Of a DNA stretch of 34,463 nucleotides, positions 28,758 to 34,463 are shown one piece after another. Source of the DNA: Alphaproteobacteria bacterium (GTDB lineage Bacteria > Pseudomonadota > Alphaproteobacteria > Rhodospirillales > Magnetospirillaceae); NCBI GenBank assembly GCA_021325215.1, contig JAJPHO010000044.1, positions 1 through 34,463 of the forward strand, in the 5' to 3' direction. The position numbers and the translations under genes were made by a program. A model generated the notes under the pieces. It did not search any database. It was given only the letters and a program-made list of their open reading frames with translations, and was not told the origin of the DNA. The first letter of the stretch is position 1. Every line of letters begins with the position of its first letter.

Positions 28758-30554
28758 ATGACCGATATCTACGTCTCCAATCAGTTGGGTTCGGGCCGCA
28801 TCGCCCAATGGATGAGCGAGGCCATCGGCCATTTCCAGGCCAACCGTCTGCAGCAGGCCGACGAGCTGTGCCGCCGCATGGCCGAAGCCGAGCCGGGCAA
28901 TGCCGACATCTTCAATCTGTGGGCCGCGGTGGTGCTGGAAGGCGGCCATGCGGACGCCGCGGTGCAGCTGCTGGCGCGGGCCATCGAGCTGGACGGCACG
29001 CAGCGCGAATATCATCACAATCTGGGCAACATCCTGCGCGGAGCGGGCCGTCTCGAAGACGCCGCGATCTGTTACCGCAACGCGCTTCAGGTCGCGCCGC
29101 AGGCGGTCGACAGCGCTTTCGAGTTGGGGCTGACCCTGCTCGAGCTCGACCGGGTGGAGGAGGCCATGCCGTTTTTCAAGGCCGCCGTCGCCGGCGCCCC
29201 GAATATCACCGACGGCTATTTCCGCCTCGGCGTCACCCAGCTGCGCACCGGCTATAACCGCGACGCGATCGGCACCTTCCGCTATGCTCTGCGCTGCCAG
29301 CCCGATCTGTCCGACGCCCATACCAACCTCGCCATCATGCTGCGCGAAGAGGGCGAGAGCGATGCGGCGCTGCGGAGCTTCCGCAATTCGGTGGTGCTGA
29401 GCCCCGACGATCCGTTCATTCTGTCCAATCTCGGCATCGTGCTGAAGGAAATGAACCAGGACGAGGCCATGACGGGCACGCTGGAGCGCGCCGTGCGGCT
29501 GTCGCCCTATGACGGCGAATTCCATTACAGCCTGGCGGTCGGCAATACCTATGGCCGTGACGATTGGCGCTTGGCCGCCCTCGAGGATCTGGCCGGCAAG
29601 GAGCAAATGCTCGGCGAGAACGACCGGATGCATGTGCATTTCGCCCTGGCCAAGGCTTATGAGGATATCGGCGAACGCGAAAAATCGTTCCAGCATCAGC
29701 AGGCCGGCAACGCCCTGAAGCGCGCCGTATCGGAGTATAACGAAGAGGCCTATCTGCGCGGCGTGCGGCGCGTGAAGGATGCCTTCACGCCGGATGTGAT
29801 CTCCCGCCTGGGCGGCACCGGCGATCCGTCGCGGCTGCCCATCTTCGTCCTCGGCATGCCGCGCTCGGGCAGTACCCTGGTCGAGCAGATCCTGGCCAGC
29901 CATCCCGATGCTTTCGGCGCCGGCGAGCTGCCCAACCTGCCGCTGCTGGCCCGCGCTCTGGGACCGGATGAGGGCCCGTATTTCCCGGAATTCGTCGCCT
30001 CGATGACGGCCGAGGACATGCGCGCGTTCGGCAAATCCTACGTCGAAGGCCTGCGCGCCAAGGCGCCGGAGGCGAAGCGCATCGTCGACAAGCTGCCGGA
30101 GAATTACCGTCTGGTCGGGCTGATCCATTGCGCCCTGCCGGGTGCGCGCATCATCCATACGCGCCGCAATGCGGTCGATACCTGCCTGTCGATCTATTCG
30201 AAGCTGTTCAACGCCGATCTGCCCTATTCCTACAAGCTCGATGAAATCGGCCGCTATTGGCGCACCTATGACGAGCTGATGGAGCATTGGCGGACCGTGC
30301 TGCCGGCCGGCTCGTTCTACGATCTCGATTACGAGAAGCTGGTGGCGGACCAGGAAGGCGAGACGCGCAAGCTGCTCGAATTCTGCGGTCTCGAGTGGAA
30401 CGACTCGGTCCTGCAGTTCCACAAGACCAAGCGCCTCATCCGCACGGCCAGCGCGCGTCAGGTCACCAAGCCGCTCTATTCCAGCTCGGTCGGACGCTGG
30501 CGTCCGAGCGCCGAGCAGATCGCGCCGCTGATGACGGGGCTGTCCGGGCATTGA
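28758..30554 (+). CDS. TPR-sulfotransferase fusion
   Basis: This 598-aa protein has eight or so TPR units over residues 1-330 (for example EYHHNLGNILRGAGRLEDAA and AHTNLAIMLREEGESDAALR). A PAPS-dependent sulfotransferase domain of the Sulfotransfer_3 type occupies about 355-590. The 5'-phosphosulfate loop is GMPRSGST at 366-373. The 3'-phosphate site is HTRRNAVDTCLSIYS, with R469 and S477. It predicts sulfonation of a hydroxyl (protein Tyr, glycan or peptide) using PAPS in the cytosol. The start could be ATG 28758 or GTG 28749 directly after the previous stop; I prefer the ATG. Its stop overlaps the next start as TTGA. TPR-sulfotransferase fusions are known in proteobacteria, but their substrates are largely unknown. 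Confidence 0.92.
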   Translation: MTDIYVSNQLGSGRIAQWMSEAIGHFQANRLQQADELCRRMAEAEPGNADIFNLWAAVVLEGGHADAAVQLLARAIELDGTQREYHHNLGNILRGAGRLEDAAICYRNALQVAPQAVDSAFELGLTLLELDRVEEAMPFFKAAVAGAPNITDGYFRLGVTQLRTGYNRDAIGTFRYALRCQPDLSDAHTNLAIMLREEGESDAALRSFRNSVVLSPDDPFILSNLGIVLKEMNQDEAMTGTLERAVRLSPYDGEFHYSLAVGNTYGRDDWRLAALEDLAGKEQMLGENDRMHVHFALAKAYEDIGEREKSFQHQQAGNALKRAVSEYNEEAYLRGVRRVKDAFTPDVISRLGGTGDPSRLPIFVLGMPRSGSTLVEQILASHPDAFGAGELPNLPLLARALGPDEGPYFPEFVASMTAEDMRAFGKSYVEGLRAKAPEAKRIVDKLPENYRLVGLIHCALPGARIIHTRRNAVDTCLSIYSKLFNADLPYSYKLDEIGRYWRTYDELMEHWRTVLPAGSFYDLDYEKLVADQEGETRKLLEFCGLEWNDSVLQFHKTKRLIRTASARQVTKPLYSSSVGRWRPSAEQIAPLMTGLSGH

Positions 30555-31990
30555 AAACCGGCCGCGGCCCCGATATCGGCGATTTGTTCGCCCAGGCGGT
30601 CGCGCGCCATCAGGCTGGTGCGGTGGAGGAGGCGGAGAAGCTTTATCGCGCCGTCCTTCAGCGCGACAGCGCGCATCTCGGCGCGCGCAGCAATCTCGCT
30701 CAGGCGCTGCATTATCTCGGCCGGCTGGACGCCGCGGCCAAAGCTTATCTCTGGCTGGTGGCGCGCGGCGTGGCGGCGCCGGAGATCCATAACGGCTTGG
30801 GCATGGCGCTGCAGGAGCTCGGCCGGCGGGACGAGGCGCTGCAAGCCTTGCGGCGCGGGCTCGTCATCCAGCCCGGAGATGCGGGGCTGCTCAACAGTTT
30901 CGGCATCTCGCTGCGCAGCCGGAACCGCTTCGACGAGGCGGTCGCGGCCTATCGCCGGGTGTTGTCGATCGATTCGAAGCACATCCTGGCGCTTCTCAAT
31001 CTGGGCAATGCCTATCGGGAGCAGGGAAAACTCGATCTGGCGATCGAGGCTTACCGGAACTGCATTCGGTTGCGCCCCGATCTGGCCGACGCGCACCACA
31101 ATCTGGCCATGGCGCTGCTGACCCGCGGCGATTTCGCCGAGGGCTGGGACGAATTCGAATGGCGCACGGCGATTTCCCGCCGGGCCGGGCGCACGCGCAG
31201 TTTTTCCGGTCCGGAATGGCAGGGAGAGGCGGCCGCCGGACAGCGGCTGTTTCTTTATGCGGAAGAGGGCCTCGGCGATACGATTCAGTTCGTCCGCTAT
31301 GCCAGAATGGCCGCGGATCGCGGATTGACGGTGACCGTCGAGGTTCAGGAATCGCTGGTCCGCCTGATGAGCGGTCTGCCCGGCGTCGAGCGGATCATCG
31401 CGGTGGGCAGCGAGATTCCGCCTTATGATTTCCGCTGTTCGCTGCTCAGCCTGCCGCGGATCTTCAAGACCGATCTGGCCAGCATTCCCGGCGATTGCCC
31501 CTATCTCTCAGCCGATCGGACGGCCGGCAAAGGGCGGAGGATCGGCATCGCCTGGCGCGGCAATCCCAATCATCTGCGCGACCGCCAAAGGTCGCTCAGC
31601 CTGGCCTGGTTCCTCGATATGCTGGATATGCCGGACATCGAGATCGTCAGTCTGCAAAAGGACTTCAGCTGGGCCGAATTCCCCAAATCCCATGACAGAT
31701 CGCGGTTCATCGATGCGGGGCGGGCTTTCACGGATTTTGCCGATACGGCGGCGGCGATGGCCGGTCTCGATCTGGTGATCGCGGTCGACACCTCGGTCTG
31801 CCATCTGGCCGGGGCGCTAAATGTCCCGGTCTGGACGCTGATCGAATATGCCTCGGACTGGCGCTGGCTGGCCGGGCGGACGGACACGCCGTGGTATCCC
31901 TCGATGCGCCTGTTCCGCCAGGATCGGCCCGGCGACTGGAGCGGCGTCGCCGCTCAGGTAAAGGAAGCGCTGATCACCCCTGGGCGTTGA
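30551..31990 (+). CDS. TPR-glycosyltransferase fusion (GT9/heptosyltransferase-like)
   Basis: This 479-aa protein has TPR units over about 8-195 (for example ALLNLGNAYREQGKLDLAIE and AHHNLAMALLTRGDFAEGWD). A Rossmann-type domain (about 230-470) resembles family-9 heptosyltransferases. Its key blocks are YAEEGLGDTIQFVRYARM (236-253), GIAWRGNPNH (332-341) and the nucleotide-sugar region AVDTSVCHLAGALNVPVW (411-428). The predicted role is transfer of a sugar, possibly to a protein partner recruited by the TPRs. It starts at TTG 30551, overlapping the upstream stop. The open frame runs further upstream inside the sulfotransferase gene, but the TPR domain begins here. The final 17 bp overlap the convergent hydroxylase copy 3. 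Confidence 0.88.
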   Translation: MKTGRGPDIGDLFAQAVARHQAGAVEEAEKLYRAVLQRDSAHLGARSNLAQALHYLGRLDAAAKAYLWLVARGVAAPEIHNGLGMALQELGRRDEALQALRRGLVIQPGDAGLLNSFGISLRSRNRFDEAVAAYRRVLSIDSKHILALLNLGNAYREQGKLDLAIEAYRNCIRLRPDLADAHHNLAMALLTRGDFAEGWDEFEWRTAISRRAGRTRSFSGPEWQGEAAAGQRLFLYAEEGLGDTIQFVRYARMAADRGLTVTVEVQESLVRLMSGLPGVERIIAVGSEIPPYDFRCSLLSLPRIFKTDLASIPGDCPYLSADRTAGKGRRIGIAWRGNPNHLRDRQRSLSLAWFLDMLDMPDIEIVSLQKDFSWAEFPKSHDRSRFIDAGRAFTDFADTAAAMAGLDLVIAVDTSVCHLAGALNVPVWTLIEYASDWRWLAGRTDTPWYPSMRLFRQDRPGDWSGVAAQVKEALITPGR

Positions 31991-33161
31991 AGGCATCCAT
32001 CGCCGTCAGGGAACGGCGGATATAGTCGCGTTCGTCGGCGCTCAGCATCGGATGCCAGATATCGAAGATGAAGACGGCGCGGCGCTGGTCGCTGTCGTTC
32101 CAGGCCTCGTGCTCGATGGAATCGTCGAACACCATGGCTTCGCCCATCTTCCATTCGCGGATCGAGGAACCGACGCGGAAGCGGCAATTGCCCGGCAGGA
32201 TCAGCGGCAAATGGCACAGCAGCCGGAAATTGGCGACGCCGTTATGGGCGGGAATATGGGTGTGCGGCTCGAGGATCGAATAGAGCGAGGCCGGACAGCG
32301 GTTCTGGATGTCGGGCTGCGGCATGCGGTCGAGCAGGGCGGCGGTCTTGGGACAGCGCTGGCGATGTTCGGTGAAATGCCACCCATAGATGGCGAAATGA
32401 TAGGCCGACCATTTCAGTGACTTGTTGAGTTCGGTCCATTGTTCCAGCGGCTCGGTGTCCGGGCGCTGCATATAGGGTTCGAGCTCGGCGGCGGCGATTT
32501 CGTCGTCGAGCACGGCGATCAGTTCCGCCCGGATGTCGTCGGTGGCGGCCTCGACTTCGGGCAGCCAGGCGAACTGGTCGCGGTCGTAGAACTCGATCGA
32601 GGGCAGGCCGGGATAGAAGAAATGGGTCGGCTCGGAGCGGTAACGCTGTCTTTTGCCGAGCAGATGATCGGCAAAGCCGCTCATGCGCCGCGCTTCGGCG
32701 CTGGTGGAGCCGCCCGGCGTTCCGGCATGGCGGACCAGGAAATCCTCCATCTCGGTGAAATTGCGGGTGCGGAAATCGCCGGCATGGGCGATGGCGCGCC
32801 GGGTATTGTCGTCGAGATATTGTTCGTCCGGGGTCTGGGTCAGCGCATTGCCATAGGCGATGGCGGCGGCCCGGCGATGCCCCATCGCTTCCAGCAGCGA
32901 GGCGCGCATCAGCAGCGCGCGAAAGGCCAGAGGTTCGATGCGCAGCGCATCGTCGACCGTGGCCAGCGCCCCCATCATGTCGCCTTCCATGCGCTGCGCC
33001 GTCGCCAGATTGAGGCGGGCCGGCAGCAGCATCGGATCGAGCTCGATCGCGCTGCGCAGCATCTGGCTGGCCTCGGCCGGACGGCGGTTGGCGATGGCCT
33101 GGAGGGCCTGTGAATTGAGGCGGAGCGCGTCTTGCGAGGCGGGCGATGGAGCTTGCTGCAT
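31974..33161 (-). CDS. TPR-aspartyl/asparaginyl beta-hydroxylase, copy 3
   Basis: This is a 395-aa paralogue of the hydroxylases at 13805 and 25658. TPR-like helices occupy about 8-115 and the AspH-type domain about 180-375. Iron ligands are H306 (PAHNG) and H351 (DSIEHEAWND). 2-oxoglutarate contacts are H317 and R361, followed by FDIWHP. Thus all three copies keep the catalytic set and are expected to be active. The ATG at 33161 lies downstream of the TonB-dependent receptor on the same strand but beyond a terminator, so it probably has its own promoter. TAAAAT just upstream on the minus strand (about 33178-33173) is a weak -10 candidate. It converges on the TPR-glycosyltransferase with a 17-bp overlap. 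Confidence 0.92.
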   Translation of the reverse strand: MQQAPSPASQDALRLNSQALQAIANRRPAEASQMLRSAIELDPMLLPARLNLATAQRMEGDMMGALATVDDALRIEPLAFRALLMRASLLEAMGHRRAAAIAYGNALTQTPDEQYLDDNTRRAIAHAGDFRTRNFTEMEDFLVRHAGTPGGSTSAEARRMSGFADHLLGKRQRYRSEPTHFFYPGLPSIEFYDRDQFAWLPEVEAATDDIRAELIAVLDDEIAAAELEPYMQRPDTEPLEQWTELNKSLKWSAYHFAIYGWHFTEHRQRCPKTAALLDRMPQPDIQNRCPASLYSILEPHTHIPAHNGVANFRLLCHLPLILPGNCRFRVGSSIREWKMGEAMVFDDSIEHEAWNDSDQRRAVFIFDIWHPMLSADERDYIRRSLTAMDAFNAQG

Positions 33162-33245
33162 GGTTTCCCGATTTTACGCGAAACCGAAATCTTCGCTATC
33201 GAAAGCAGGGATGCCGGCGGGAGCGGCGTGGAAATAAACAGCAGC

Positions 33246-33278
33246 AAAGAAAAAGGGGCGGACCAAAAGGCCCGCCCC
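33246..33278 (-). terminator. rho-independent terminator of the TonB-dependent receptor gene
   Basis: Read on the minus strand, GGGGCGGGCC, a TTTT loop and GGTCCGCCCC form a 10-bp stem with one mismatch, followed by TTTTTCTTT. It starts 28 bp after the receptor stop and separates the receptor from hydroxylase copy 3. Confidence 0.9.
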
Positions 33279-33305
33279 AGTAGAGTCACTATGATCAGTA
33301 CAAGC

Positions 33306-34463
33306 TTACCACTTCGCAGAGAAGCTCATATAGATCACACGGCCCATCACGTCGTACATCGTGAAGGTGTTGCCGTTTTCACCGATGAAGTTACCCGGAA
33401 CCGAATACTGGGCGTCCAGCACCGGCGGGTCCTTGTCCATCAGGTTGTTCACGCCGACGCGGAACGTGTACTTGTCCCACAGCTTGTAGCTGGCCGACAG
33501 ATCGATGTAGCTGTACGCATTGATCGTGTTGTCGATGCCGTTGGCGATCTTGGAGTCGCCGATGTTGGCATTGCCGTAAGCGGGGTTGGACGGATCGGTG
33601 GCGTCGAGCTTCGAGCCGCCGATGTAGCGCCAATTGACCGAGAAGTCCGCATTCCACGGGGTCAGCCAGGTCAGACGGGCCTGGTGGCGCCAGTAGGGGA
33701 GCGGATTGCCGCAGGTCGAACCATACAGACCAGCGCAACGGATGGTCGAGTTGGCATCGAGGGACTGCGTGTTCGCTTCGATGTTGTAGGTGCCGGTCAG
33801 GTGGAACGACAGGGCACCGAAATCGTCGGTGATGCCCAGGCCCAGATCGGCGATCTTCTTGGTGTATTCGACGTCGACGTCGATACCGGTGTTGTGCAGC
33901 GAGTCCAGGTTCTGGTTGGTCTCGATCACGCGGCCGTTGCCCACCAGAGCGCCGGTGACCGGGTCGCGCTGGATGAACTGGCAGTAGTAGGTCTGGCCAG
34001 CATAGCAGCCCTGAACGATGGTCGAGCCAGCCAAGGTGCTGATGAAGTTGGCGACCTTGATGTCCCAGTAATCGATCGAGGCGTTGAAACCGGGCAGGAA
34101 GCTCGGGGTCACGTTGACGCCCCAGGTCCAGGTGTCGGCTTCTTCAGGCTTCAGAGCGACGTTGCCGCCGGTGTAGTTGTTGCACTGGTTGGCCGAGCAC
34201 TGCAGGATTCCCGACTTGTACTGCGCGGCGGTGACACCCGCCTTGCCCAAAGCCGGATTGGTGCAGATGGCCTGCGACAGGGTCGGCGACGAACCGGCGC
34301 AAGGATCGACGTAGCCGGCGTCATTGCCGTACACATTGCCCTGGAACAGTTCGTACACGTTCGGCGCGCGGGCCGCACGGTTGTAACCGCCGCGGAAGCG
34401 GAGGTCGTCGATCGGCGCGTAGTCGGCGTTGATCTTGTAGGTGTTGGTCGAGAAGGCCGACGA
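33306..34463 (-). CDS. TonB-dependent outer-membrane receptor (C-terminal part)
   Basis: This is the last 385 residues of a TonB-dependent receptor; the plug and first strands lie beyond the window end. The frame is open through 34463, so the GTG at 34358 (VYELFQG) is internal, not the start. The visible barrel has alternating strands such as YKINADYAPIDDLRFRGGYN, the family block RAARAPNVYELFQG, LKPEEADTWTWGV, INAYSYIDLSASYKLW and RVGVNNLMDKDPP. It ends in an aromatic beta-signal (VIYMSFSAKW). Eight cysteines fall in loop regions (for example GCYAGQTYYCQF and RCAGLYGSTCGN), consistent with extracellular disulfides. The ligand is unknown. A strong terminator follows. Confidence 0.95.
   Translation of the reverse strand, partial: SSAFSTNTYKINADYAPIDDLRFRGGYNRAARAPNVYELFQGNVYGNDAGYVDPCAGSSPTLSQAICTNPALGKAGVTAAQYKSGILQCSANQCNNYTGGNVALKPEEADTWTWGVNVTPSFLPGFNASIDYWDIKVANFISTLAGSTIVQGCYAGQTYYCQFIQRDPVTGALVGNGRVIETNQNLDSLHNTGIDVDVEYTKKIADLGLGITDDFGALSFHLTGTYNIEANTQSLDANSTIRCAGLYGSTCGNPLPYWRHQARLTWLTPWNADFSVNWRYIGGSKLDATDPSNPAYGNANIGDSKIANGIDNTINAYSYIDLSASYKLWDKYTFRVGVNNLMDKDPPVLDAQYSVPGNFIGENGNTFTMYDVMGRVIYMSFSAKW

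Noticed and set aside
26814-30551. Open frame of about 1245 codons antisense to the TPR-enzyme genes
   Set aside because: The composition is typical of a mirror frame, no domain is recognisable, and the plus-strand genes have clear catalytic motifs.
33186-33198. CTTCGCTATCG upstream of hydroxylase copy 3, also found in the arm of palindromic element B
   Set aside because: Only about 11 bases match, with no inverted partner nearby. It is not enough to call a fourth copy or a shared binding site.
34358-34358. GTG as the start of the TonB-dependent receptor
   Set aside because: The frame stays open to the window edge and encodes typical barrel sequence before it, so the gene is partial and its start lies outside.

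Overview
The window is high-G+C, gene-dense bacterial DNA and most likely alphaproteobacterial. This is inferred from the red-type (form IC) RuBisCO operon with cbbX, the style of DnaE, an Lhr-type helicase, a large TonB-dependent receptor and many overlapping start/stop junctions. The genus cannot be fixed from sequence alone. I saw no rRNA, tRNA, CRISPR array, transposase or prophage gene.

Layout. 1-2393 (+) is the end of a Calvin-cycle operon: the rbcL 3' end, then rbcS, cbbX and cbbZ, tightly overlapped. A six-pass membrane protein (-) overlaps the cbbZ 3' end by 56 bp. dnaE (+) occupies 3274-6747. It is followed on the minus strand by a small secreted protein and an FkbM-type methyltransferase, then on the plus strand by a small tail-anchored protein. 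Two different palindromic elements lie at 8558-8723. The second forms the last codons and stop of a giant Lhr-like helicase (-, 8708-12997). At 13134-14998 (+) are an envelope protein of unknown function and the first of three TPR/aspartyl-asparaginyl beta-hydroxylase fusions. An AraC regulator (-) then faces a secreted alpha/beta hydrolase (+).

16859-25527 is an export and regulation module. A histidine kinase and a short receiver-Fis response regulator (-) are divergent from a periplasmic adaptor, a MacB-like ATPase and two paralogous FtsX-type permeases (+). A second copy of the 8.65-kb palindromic element follows this operon directly.

25658-33161 is the most unusual stretch. Four consecutive plus-strand genes each fuse an N-terminal tetratricopeptide domain to a different modifying enzyme: an AspH-type hydroxylase, a second-family 2OG-Fe(II) oxygenase, a sulfotransferase and a family-9-like glycosyltransferase. 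A further TPR-AspH hydroxylase converges on them from the minus strand, and beyond it lies the 3' part of a cysteine-bearing TonB-dependent receptor. I propose, as inference, a TPR-guided protein or peptide modification cassette linked to the cell surface.

No gene-free stretch exceeds about 300 bases. The longest is the divergent spacer at 7956-8186.
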